Shown here one piece after another: positions 1 to 9,268 of a stretch of DNA of 29,094 nucleotides (positions are counted from its first letter, which is position 1; each line of letters starts with the position of its first letter). The notes beneath the pieces were generated by a model, which saw nothing but the letters and a program-made list of their open reading frames with translations, ran no database searches and was not told where the DNA came from. The DNA comes from Byssochlamys sp. IMV 00236 (lineage: Eukaryota > Ascomycota > Eurotiomycetes > Eurotiales > Thermoascaceae): positions 1-29,094 of the forward strand of contig MSJH02000072.1 of NCBI GenBank assembly GCA_001931875.2, read 5' to 3'. The position numbers were made by a program, and so were the translations under genes.

Positions 1-31
<31 letters not shown>
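1..31. repeat. 31-base T homopolymer at window edge
   Basis: The window opens with 31 consecutive T, probably the pyrimidine-rich 3' part of an intron of the methyltransferase gene whose last exon starts at 61. It could also be a contig edge. Confidence 0.8.
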
Positions 32-32
<1 letters not shown>

Positions 33-60
33 ATAATATGTTTACTTATACATTTAAAAG

Positions 61-410
61 GTGTTCATACAGCACTCATTGCTGCTTTAAATGTACGTGG
101 TATCGATGGCGCAGCTTATTCACCTTGGTTCTTCCCATCACCTGAATATTATAGTCAATTGCTAACAGATAATGGATTCAAAGTGTTGAATGCTGAACTT
201 ATTCCTCGCCCAACTGAATTGGAAACAGATGTCGCTGGTTGGATCGAAACCTTTGGCTTTAACTTTCTTAATGCACTTGATTCAGACAGCGAGCGTAAGA
301 AGATGGTTGCAGAAATTCAAGAATACCTTCGTCCAGCACTTCAAAGAGAGGACGGTAAATGGTTTTTGCTTTATACTCGCTTAAGAGTAGTTGCTGTAAA
401 GCAAGTATGA
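61..410 (+). CDS. SAM-dependent methyltransferase, last exon (partial)
   Basis: This is the C-terminal part of a class I SAM-dependent methyltransferase of the small UbiE/trans-aconitate methyltransferase-like type. The exon reads VHTALIAAL, then SPWFFPSPEYY, RPTELETDVAGW and a C-terminal strand FLLYTRLRVVAVK before a TGA at 408-410. The aromatic SPWFFPS segment and the RPTxLxTD...W pattern are typical of the last third of these enzymes. The SAM-binding motifs lie upstream, outside the window. The exon start is set by the AG at 59-60, preceded by a T-rich tract, and leaves an open frame. The substrate cannot be told. The gene converges on MCM2 with only 46 bp between stop codons. Family assignment is fairly safe, subfamily is not. 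Confidence 0.75.
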
Positions 411-456
411 GTTTATTTTGTAAAACATAAAAAATTAAAGAAAGAAAAGGGGGGAA

Positions 457-3371
457 TTATTGTTGCGCTTGTACATAATGCTTAAAGATTTTACCGTTGA
501 CGGGATCAAGTGTAAAGTGATGTTGACCAAATGTATTTGATTCAACGAATCTATGAATATCGTGAATATCCTCTCGCTTGGCTCTTGCTTCGAATTCAGT
601 AATTTTGATCTCGAGTGATTCTGGGAAGGTGTCGTGTCTGAGATTATGTAATCTAAGTTTGTCTTTAAAGATAGATTCTAAAATAGCAAGTAATTGTTCG
701 TCTTGACCACGTAGATTGGAAATATATTTACGGAATTTCTATTATAATCAATGAGAAGATATGTTATAAAAGATCATTTTAAACTTTACCCTGCGAAGCT
801 TCTTTGTCATATTATATTTTTGTGCACTAATAAAACTGTCAAGGGCCACCTTGATAGCTACATCCACATCTTCAGAACGAACATATTCTCTCAAATGCAT
901 CTTGGCATGCGCTTCTGCTAAACGGATCATGGATTCTAAATGACGAACAGTGATGGGAATACTCGCGCTTGTGATGGATGCTTTTCTTAATTCAGAATAC
1001 AATTTTGATAATTTATCTTCGTCCACTTGATGTAACTTGGGATGAATCATCTCACGAGCATACATAATATATTTCCTCAATAGGTTTTGTTCAATAATAT
1101 CTGCATCCACTTCTGTTGGCTGAGCATAATGTGTATCGCCATTTTGGAGAGGATGGCTACGAATGTGACTACCGATCACATTAATAGCAAGCGCGAAATC
1201 AAGATCAGCATCAACCAAGTCCTTGACGACACAAAGAACATCAAAACGAGAGATGATGGGTTCCGTCAACTCGACGTTTTGAGAGAATGGAACAGATGAG
1301 TTGTAGCGGCCGCCAATAGGGTTAGCAGCAGCAATCACACAACATCTTGCCTGAAGGGTGGTTACGATACCTGCTTTAGAGATAGAGATGGACTGTTGTT
1401 CCATTGCTTCGTGAATAGAGGTTCTATCGGCGTCGTTCATCTTGTCAAATTCATCAATTAGACAAACACCACGATCAGCCAACACGAGTGCACCACCTTC
1501 CAAGGTCCACTCACGCGTCACAGGGTCCTTATGGACAGAAGCTGTTAAACCGACAGCACTGGCACCTTGACCGGTCGTATAGACCGAACGATGAGCGGTC
1601 TTTTCAACATACTTGAGGAATTGAGACTTGGCTGTACCAGGATCACCGAGCATGAGCACGTTGATATCACCACGGATCATGTGTTTTCCTTTGATATTCT
1701 TTGGCACACCACCAAACATAGCCAAGGCAATGGCTCTCTTGATGTCTTCGTGACCATAAATAGAAGGTGCAATACTCTTCATAATACGTTTACCAATATT
1801 CTTGTCCTTGCTGAGTGCAAGAATTTCCTTCTTGTCGTCTTCTGTCAGCTTATATACAGCAAACATGTTTTCTTTCTTGTTGATATGATTCGCTTCAAGC
1901 ACTGTGGCAAATACAGGGAAACCGTTCTTGACGGTAAGCGAGGTATTGAAGTTGTTGCGATAGATACCAATCACTTCGATCTCATCACCTGGTTTTGCTT
2001 GATCGACCAGATCCCACAAACAGATCACATCCAATTGACGAGGGATACGACCGGGAGGCACAGTACCTGGTGATTCTTGAATTGTCAATTTCTGATAGTT
2101 TCTAAAGAGTGTCTTTTCCATGTTGGGAATGAAGGGACCTCTACTCTGACAGCTGGCACAAGTGTTAATCTTTATCTCGCTATGGATATCTTGATAGAAA
2201 GGGCCCAAAAGAGCATTACACTTGGCACAGTTATACATGACCCACTTTAACTGAGGAAGTACATTCGTACGACGAGTGACCACACCAGAGACACGGATCA
2301 TGGTGTTCAAAAAGGATTGACGCAGATCACGCAAATTGTGAGTGTGAGGCAAATCAGTGATACGAACATGAATCTCACGATGAATGTTTTCGTATTCGGG
2401 GAACTGCATCAAGGTGACTTCCAAAGCAGCTTCATCAAAGATCTTCAACATGGCGCCAGGTGTATTGGTCAAAAAGTAACACAAGACTGTTTTCTTATCG
2501 GCCAAATGCACATAGCTTACTTCAAATGACTGACCGTTACGTTCACCCATATCCCTGATACGTTCACCATACACTGAACTACTGTGCTCATCTGTGAATG
2601 TCTGTAAAAAGTCCTTAAATTCTCGCTTGATGCTTCTGCGTACAGATTCACGGTTGACCCATTCATCCAAGGATGCATCTTTGACGTTGTGAATGTCAGC
2701 TAATGTCATCTCAGGCTACATATAAAAAGGTAAGTGGTTTTTCTTTACAATAATTTTGCACTTTACAATCTCGGAATCTTCATCAATAGCCTCTGTATCA
2801 TAAATATGTCTTCGTCTTCTTACTGGAGCAGGAGAAGCCGCATCATCTACGTCGTCCAAGCCATCGATAAAGGCACCGGCTACTCGACCTTCTCTCTTTC
2901 TAATTTCAATATCTCGTCTATTCAAAAGCTGGTCTACTTGGCGGCGAGAAGTAGGATCCAGAGGGTCGTAGTTGTCATCGTCAATATCCACAGCCTCATA
3001 TTGATCCTGTGAGCCATTTTCTTGATAATCACTACAAAAAAGTTTTTAGTTTTTTTTTTTAAGCCAGCCATGATTCTGTCAACTTTACGCTTCCATGTTA
3101 TCACCGAAAAGGTCGATACCGTCATCATCGGATTGAACACGTTCGTCAAAGTCATCGTCAATTACATCTTCTTCAATAATATCATGTTGGTCATTTTCTG
3201 AAAAGAAAGGGACAGGTGAAGAAGGAAGGAGAACAGAAGGATCTGCTGGTGTGTCAAATTCACTTGGCAAATCATGAGCGTCACTGTTTCTTCTTCTTTT
3301 ACGATCCTCCTGATTAGACTATGATGCGATCAGTTTAAAATATATGCATTAGTCTTTAATTATTCTACCAT
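457..3371 (-). CDS. MCM2: DNA replication licensing factor MCM2 (5 exons)
   Basis: MCM2 is a subunit of the MCM2-7 helicase that licenses replication origins in the nucleus. Exons on the minus strand are 3371-3369, 3318-3089, 3031-2767, 2715-790 and 738-457. All phases agree and give 901 residues, close to human MCM2 (904). Visible features are an acidic N-terminus, the MCM zinc finger (CAKC and CASC, residues about 329-332 and 352-355), Walker A GDPGTAKS (523-530), Walker B LIDEFDK (DEFD at 587-590) and the arginine finger SRFD (655-658). MCM2 rather than another MCM is indicated by the acidic N-tail followed by [15 protein letters not shown] sequence and by the [16 protein letters not shown] block. 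The introns are 50, 57, 51 and 51 nt. The start is inferred: an ATG directly followed by GTAGAA, with the AG at 3320-3319 joining ATG to TCT AAT CAG in frame. No other in-frame ATG would keep the N-tail. Confidence 0.95.
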
Positions 3372-3446
3372 TTCACTTGGCCTGAATTATTATTAAAAAA
3401 AAAAGTGACAGTAAAATAAGAAAAAAAAAAGGGGGAGCAAAATAAG

Positions 3447-3515
3447 ACAACGACGCGCGCGAATAACAAAAAAAATTTCCCAAAATTTAGTTATCGCGCG
3501 ACTGGCGGCGCGACC
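3447..3515. promoter_or_regulatory. CpG-dense E2F/MBF-like promoter block of MCM2
   Basis: In otherwise AT-rich DNA, 76-144 bp upstream of the MCM2 ATG, there is a cluster of GC motifs: GACGCGCGCGAAT (contains ACGCG, and TTCGCGCG on the minus strand), a TCGCGCGA palindrome at 3494-3501, and TGGCGGCGCG. These resemble the TTTSSCGC core of E2F/DP and the ACGCG core of MBF, which drive MCM and other G1/S genes. Motifs are seen directly; factor binding is inference. Confidence 0.5.
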
Positions 3516-3698
3516 TAAGCTTATTTTCACAGTGGCTGTGAACTGACTTTTCTATTGTTTTACTCCTTTATTGGTAATCTCAGCTGTTTCTTTTTTATAA
3601 GCAATATTACAAGACTTGAACAAATCATTACTATATCTTCGGTTAAAGTAACGTAGAGACACATTTTTCTAGAGGATACTAGCCATAGCCTCATTCGT

Positions 3699-4388
3699 AT
3701 GTCCAGTCAAGACATTTTTGCGCCTTGGCTTCTTTATCCCTGTTTACAAGCTGAAATTGAGCCTTTGTTCAATAACAATTTCCATACGTTCTTCACAAAT
3801 CGATCTCTATCGACTTTAGATAATTCGAACCTTTTGAATCTCTGCTAGAGCTCCCTCCTTTTTTTTTACACTGTTACCCTTATTGTCGCCATTAAAACAT
3901 TAGTTGTATTTCTTTGCAGTAACTGATGCACTTTTACCTGCTCAAGCCTCAATTTGGCATTATCTTGGTCAGTGTACGCTGTGTGACCACATTTGAACTT
4001 GGTTCTTATGTTCTTTCATGACAACAAACTCAGAGTTGTTATCGTAACTGTTCCATATAACTGTTTATTGTTTGAAAGGTGTACACTTTCTTATTAATAA
4101 TACAAACAAGTTCAAGGGCAATCAGAGCAAACTACTCCTTTTGAACGGGAATTTAAAAAGCTGGGATGTTTATACAGCAACGGAGCTGTCAAACCTTCTT
4201 GTACAACTACTTTTTCTGTGTATGTGATACTTGGTTGGATAAACACAGCTACTGATGATCCTGTGACTTTAAAGCTATCAAGCCAAAGAGCATGTCATGT
4301 GCACAGACACACACACACACAAGTATATATATATATATACGTATTCTTCAAAGTTATCATCAATACAAGTAGCTGTGCCTTTCTATAA
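3699..4388 (+). other. Uncertain plus-strand coding material (gene or relic)
   Basis: Three protein-like open stretches follow one another without a clear splice model. An ATG at 3699 gives 49 codons (MSSQDIFAPWLLYPCLQ...) ending at 3848. After a T-rich tract ending TTTGCAG (about 3922) comes an ATG frame with a membrane-like segment (FGIILVSVRCVTTFELG). A frame open from 4101 to 4388 (95 codons, no ATG at its head) contains TTPFEREFKKLGCLYSNG and SVYVILGWINTATDD and runs out through a CA/TA microsatellite. This could be a multi-exon membrane protein transcribed divergently from MCM2, or a decayed gene. I recognise no family. The rest of 3516-5033 shows nothing else I can support besides the TATA element listed separately. 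Confidence 0.25.
4308..4340. repeat. (CA)n-(TA)n microsatellite
   Basis: A run of CA dinucleotides passes into a run of TA dinucleotides. Simple repeat, seen directly. Confidence 0.85.
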
Positions 4389-4953
4389 AAGTACTTGACC
4401 AATGATAATCCAAGAGTGAGGATTAACCAAGTGTGCATAGTCTAATAAATTCACATTATTTACTAATTTATGAGACAATTGATCTACCTCATCTATCATC
4501 TTTCTATTTTTTTCGGCCCTGAAGAAAAGAAAATAAAGGGTAAAGCCGAGGGATTGGCTTTTGATAAAAATAAAATTATGTGAGAGGAAAAGTGAATGAG
4601 CGAGATGTTACTTTTTATGCATGTGCTTCATGTTTGCTTACTTTTATGGTTTACTCTAACAACAACAACAACAAGAAAATAAAGGAGAGCAAAATAAACT
4701 AACAAGGAGCTTGATTCAAACTGAGGAGAATGTAAAAAACAATAGAAAGAAATACAGTAATGGGTACTTCTTTAAGCGTGAAACGGACACAACAACAAAC
4801 ATTAATATGAAAAACACTATTTATAGTCTACGGAAGTAACAAGAGTAGTGATTTTGCTTTAAAGTAGTTAAAAATGGAACGATCCAAAGACCTGTTTTCC
4901 TTTTTTAAAAGTCAATGAACGTGTTTTCAATGTATCACAAATCACTATTGTAG

Positions 4954-5033
4954 TATAAATTTCTCATTTTCCCTTCACCGCTTCCCTTTTCTTCTTTTTT
5001 CATCCAAACTTATTCCCTTCCCTTTCCTTTCAA
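4954..5033 (+). promoter_or_regulatory. TATA box and CT-rich leader of the GPI-protein gene
   Basis: TATAAAT at 4954-4960 is followed by a strongly pyrimidine-rich leader up to the ATG at 5034. This is a typical fungal arrangement for a highly expressed cell-surface gene. The assignment rests on position and motif only. Confidence 0.5.
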
Positions 5034-5958
5034 ATGAAGAGTGCTTTCCTTACCGCTGCTGCCGTTGTTGCTGCTGCTTCACAAGCTGCTGCTTCCATTA
5101 CTGTAAATACGATAAAGTTTAGTGCAACTCAAGACTAAAATAAGCTATATAGGTTGTAACTCCATGGGCTAGTTCAACTTGGGTAAAGCCTCGATCGATC
5201 ATAACGAATATAGTCTAGTCTAACATATATATATATATATATATAGTCTGCTGGAGGACATGGTGAAATTTCTTGGAACGCTACTGCTCCCGAAAACGCA
5301 TTGAACTGTGACATTCAATTGATGAATGGTGAAGCCAAAAATGCCAAGTAAGATTTAAATGTCTGTAATTATCCCAAACCATATCCTAACATATATCTGT
5401 AAAGCTTGGTTGCTCAAATCACAAACCCTGCTACTCCAATTGCCTGTTCAGCTGGTAAATACGATGTAAGGGGAAAAAAAAACAGTCTATATAAAAAAAA
5501 GTATTTAAACTCAGTGATATTACCTTTTATAGATGTATCCTCTCAATGACTTTGCTTCTGGTCAATACTGGCTTCGTATTGGTCAAGCTGCCAACAACAA
5601 CTGGTTCTACTCTGGTGTCTTTAACTTTAATGGCACTGGTGCTGCCAGACCTGTTTGTAAGTTTTGAAAGAATATATATACTAAACAAGCTTAATTAATT
5701 TATTGGGCTATTATAGCTATCGTAAGTGCTGCCGCCACCGCCTCTGCTCCTGCTGCATCCGGCAGTGTACCTATCGGTAAGGCTGCTGCTTCTGGTAACG
5801 CCACTCAACCTACCTCCACTGCTGCTGGTTCTAAAAACTCCACTGTCTCTGCCAGTGGCTCTTCTGCCTCTCACACTAATGGTGCCAGCGGTGTCTCCGT
5901 AAATGCTGTTGCTCTTGCCTTGAGTGCTGTTGCTGCTGCTGCTGCTATTGCTCTTTAA
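5034..5958 (+). CDS. Secreted GPI-anchored wall protein, Kre9/Knh1-like N-domain (6 exons)
   Basis: Exons 5034-5102, 5153-5182, 5247-5347, 5405-5465, 5533-5656 and 5717-5958 join in phase to a 208-residue protein. Residues 1-21 (MKSAFLTAAAVVAAASQAAA) are a signal peptide. Residues 22-128 form an Ig-like domain of the Ser/Thr-rich GPI-anchored family (Kre9/Knh1 type): ITVVTPWASSTW, then a GGHGEISWN-like segment, CDIQLMNG, and SGQYWLRIG before FYSGVFNF. After that comes a Ser/Ala/Thr-rich linker with N-G-T/S sites. The C-terminus is a hydrophobic tail (AVALALSAVAAAAAIAL) after a small-residue stretch, as expected for GPI attachment. Exon 2 is only 30 nt. The protein is expected in the cell wall or plasma membrane. 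Its precise role (wall glucan assembly or simply coat protein) cannot be told. The alanine-rich ends lean strongly on GCT codons. Confidence 0.85.
5225..5245. repeat. (TA)n tract inside intron 2 of the GPI-protein gene
   Basis: An uninterrupted AT-dinucleotide run forms the 3' end of the intron, immediately before the AG at 5245-5246. Confidence 0.85.
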
Positions 5959-6637
5959 TCTTCTTGCATAATTTCTTTCTTTGTATGATTAATTCACTTT
6001 TTTATTTACATAAATAATTTTGATTGTTTTCTAAATTAAAAATCAAAAAAGAAAGAAAAAAAAAAAGAGAGAGAGAGAGAGGCGAACCTTATTCATTTTC
6101 ACAAAATAAAGGGGGGCAAGTTTATGTACAACATCAGCTTACTTGATTTGTTTACATTATTTTTATATATTTGCCACCTTGAAAAGATGCAAGGGAGATT
6201 TTATATTTTGATCACAAGTTCAAACTACTTGAATGCAAAGATTGTTTCATGGCGACACATATATAAAAAAGGCAGTTTACTATTGAAATCTAAACACGAT
6301 GTAGTTTTAAAAAGGAGTGGCTGAATCATAATGAAACTTTTTTTTAGTTGATAGTTTACAATGAATATTAAACAAAGGTATATTGAATTATGTAGAATCC
6401 CCTTTTTTATTTATTTATTTATTTATGTGTGTATTTATGTGAAGATCAAAAAAAGACATTTGTATTCATAAAAAAGGCTTTATAGTCTTTCTTTTTCCCC
6501 CCTTCCCCTTTTCTTTATTCCTAAACTTACATCCAACTCCCCTTTTTGTACATAAAAGAGAGAGAGATTTTTTTTTTCTAAATAATAAACACTTCTTTTT
6601 TATCCCCTTTTTTTATTGTTGACTTTTTTTTTACAAC
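5959..6637. other. Intergenic region, no gene seen
   Basis: The 3' flank of the GPI-protein gene and the 5' flank of the kinase gene. It contains a purine run with a (GA)n tract around 6066-6081, a TTTA repeat around 6407-6425, and pyrimidine-rich DNA up to the kinase ATG. An open frame at 6124-6324 has no family signature and is probably chance. Confidence 0.6.
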
Positions 6638-8717
6638 ATGTTTAAAAAATCAGAAGAAAGCAAAAAGAAACTAGAAAGACAATCATCAACAACAACAATT
6701 CATAATCAAGATACTTCTCTTAACGGAATTGGGCCTTATGAATTCGTTCAGACTTTAGGAAGTGGTAAATTCAGTAAAGTCATGTTAGCCCAGCATGTAG
6801 AAACAAATCAACCGGTGGCAATCAAAGTCATTGATAAGCAAGCGCATGATTATCGTGTTATGTCAAGACTTGTAAGGGAGATTGCCATTATGGAACTATT
6901 ACAACATGAATCTATTGTAAAATTATATGAAACATACGAAAGCTGCGACTCTCTCTTTTTGGTGATGGAATACGTACCTGGTTGGAACCTGGATGACCAC
7001 TTGCAACGAACAGATGAAGGTATCCTTGATGAAGATGAAGCACGTCAGCTATTTAGACAACTCGTCTCTGCTGTTGACTTTTGCCACAGAAAATGGGTTG
7101 TACATCGTGATCTGAAGGTAGATTTGAATAATATTCCATCTTTTTAGATTTATTCATTATAATATATAGACGCCTAATATACTCGTCACACCTGATGGAA
7201 AGATCAAGTTGGCAGATTTTGGATTAGGCAACCGATATGGCTTACAAAGACTAAGAACTATCTGTGGTTCCATGCTGTATTATAGTCCTGAAATTATCAC
7301 GGGCCAAAAATATTATGGCCCTGAAGTAGACTGTTGGTGTCTTGGTATCACCTTATTTCGCATGACGGCTGGCTTTGAACCTTTTTCACATGCACGCAGT
7401 AAGTAAAATAAACAAAAAAAAAACTGTGCTCTTTTATTTACTTTTGGATTTATAGCTGTTGGTGAACTCAAAAAAGATGTCTGTCAATGCAACTTCCCTA
7501 TGCCTAGCTCACTAAGCCCAGCACTACAGGCAACCATCAAGAAATGCTTGCAAGTCGATAGGAGAAAAAGAATGACCTTGCGTCAAGCACTCAAAGATGA
7601 CCCTTGGCTAACCAATTTTGGTCAACTACCTTGTCCTGTATCAAAGACAACAGCATTTGAAGATGTCATGGATGATGACGATATGACAAGAAAACAGTTT
7701 ATCAAAGATCTCGAAACAGATAATGCATACCACAAAGTCAAGAAAACCGTCATTTACCATCCAATCAATCCATCCACTTATTATACAACCAAGGCTCATC
7801 AGAATACTAGCAACAGTACCAACGTGGTTCATGTACAAAATGTAGAATTACTAAGATCAGAATTACTCCAGACTATACGTTCTCGTGCTCGTAAACTAGG
7901 CATCAAATCAACTGAAAAATGGGAAACTCCTGGATTGAAAGCCATCCTGTCATCACTTAGCACATCAACCTCAACAACAACCACAAAAAAGAGCTCCATC
8001 AAACAGGTCGTCCAACGTATGACAAGAGATCAAGTTTATCATTTTCACTATATGCATCCACTCTTTTCCCATCCTTCAGCTACTCGACCTCCCTCCCTTT
8101 CGTCTACTTCCACCTCGGGTGCCTCCTCGATTGCAAGTAGTATAGACATGGCCGACAGTGCACTAGCCACTATGGATTATCAAAAATCCCCTCACCACCT
8201 GAAAGAAGTCATGGTACTCCTGAAACAGACTTGCCAATTGATGGGTATCACCTATCTCCAGACCTCATCCACTTCATTATCATGCATCCTCACATTGCGT
8301 AATGCTCCAAAGCCAAGTGATTCCAATGCTTCTTCAGCAACCCTCATAGCTCCACCTCAAAAAAGAAATCATAAACAAAGTCAAACAAGCAGTTTAGGAG
8401 TAGGTGACGAATCCTCAACTTCGGCTCGTAAACGGCTCTCCTTGCCTCTCCTTTCTCATTTGACATCTTCCATGACAACTTCCTTTTTCAGTAGAAATAA
8501 AGCACGACAGTCTAGCGAGGAACAACAGCAACAACAACAAGATAAAGTAAAACAAAAGGAGGGCATGGCCATGTTTACTATACAGATAGAGCAACATAAA
8601 AAAAAACTAGACAAGATCAAACTAAGATTCTCAAGGACTCAAGGCTCAAACACTGTCTTCAAAATGGCTGGTGGCTGGGTCGCAGGTGTAATGTCTTTAG
8701 ATGGAAAGTTGAGCTAA
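6638..8717 (+). CDS. Ser/Thr protein kinase, CAMK group, KIN1/MARK-like (3 exons)
   Basis: Exons 6638-7117, 7170-7398 and 7456-8717 encode 656 residues. The kinase domain covers about residues 34-300: glycine loop GSGKFSKV (41-48), VAIK lysine (63), HRDLK (156-160) with N163, and DFG (176-178). The activation loop has T190 in the LRTICGS context, the position phosphorylated by LKB1-type kinases in AMPK/MARK relatives. PEVDCWCLG matches the PEVDVWSFG block of KIN1 kinases. The usual APE is SPE here (199-201). The long tail is Ser/Thr-rich with a glutamine run near 8521-8540. The last ~50 residues (FTIQIEQHKKKLDKIKLRFS, then QGSNTVFKMAGGW) resemble a KA1 membrane-binding domain. KIN1/MARK kinases act in polarity and exocytosis at the cell cortex. 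The exact subfamily is uncertain. It converges on INTS11. Confidence 0.88.
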
Positions 8718-9268
8718 AAGTTAGAAAAATAAATATAAAAATGTATTATTCGCTTTATACTCTTTACCCTTTTCGAGGGCCTTTTCATGATTATGCTTTG
8801 ATTGTAAATACAAGGTTGACCAAGTAGCTTTGAACCAAATATTGTTCGTTTCAATAGTTTTGTCAATAAATCCAGTCTTCCCTTTAGACTACTTGCACTT
8901 TTGTCGGTAATACGTGTTGTAGCTTGTTTTCCCCTTTCATACTTTATAAAAGAATCACTTCCATTTGGAGAAGGAAGAGTGATCAGCAAAGAGGTAGTGG
9001 TACACGTTTTTGCTTTTGATGAAGTATATGAACACAAGATTATTACTTGAATTAATCATGAACATATCGCATTATATATGAACGTATTTTGCGGACAATC
9101 TCTGGATTAAGATAGCTATCGAAGGGTTGACATAACATCAAGAAGGTAATACACGTCGATTTTTATCTCAGCAACTGAAGCTGCCATGCCTTCTTCATTA
9201 GTGGATTTCCGCTATCCCCTTCAATCAATAAATTCAGTGGAAAAAATAGAAGGGTTTTATTTTTGTAG
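8718..9268. other. Gap between convergent kinase and INTS11 genes, possible relic ORFs
   Basis: Besides the two 3' flanks, the minus strand holds an open frame at 8714-9037 (107 codons, no ATG, ends TTFxIYFSNF-like) and, further upstream in another frame, a protein-like stretch reading CQPFDSYLNPEIVRKIRSYI that stops at TAA. No splice sites join them convincingly and no family is recognised. They may be chance or a decayed minus-strand gene. Confidence 0.3.

Noticed and set aside
1567..2073. 168-codon plus-strand open frame
   Set aside because: It lies antisense to the conserved MCM2 AAA+ and OB-domain coding sequence and has no signature of its own.
6124..6324. 66-codon open frame between the GPI-protein and kinase genes
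   Set aside because: AT-rich, with no domain, splice or promoter context; likely chance.
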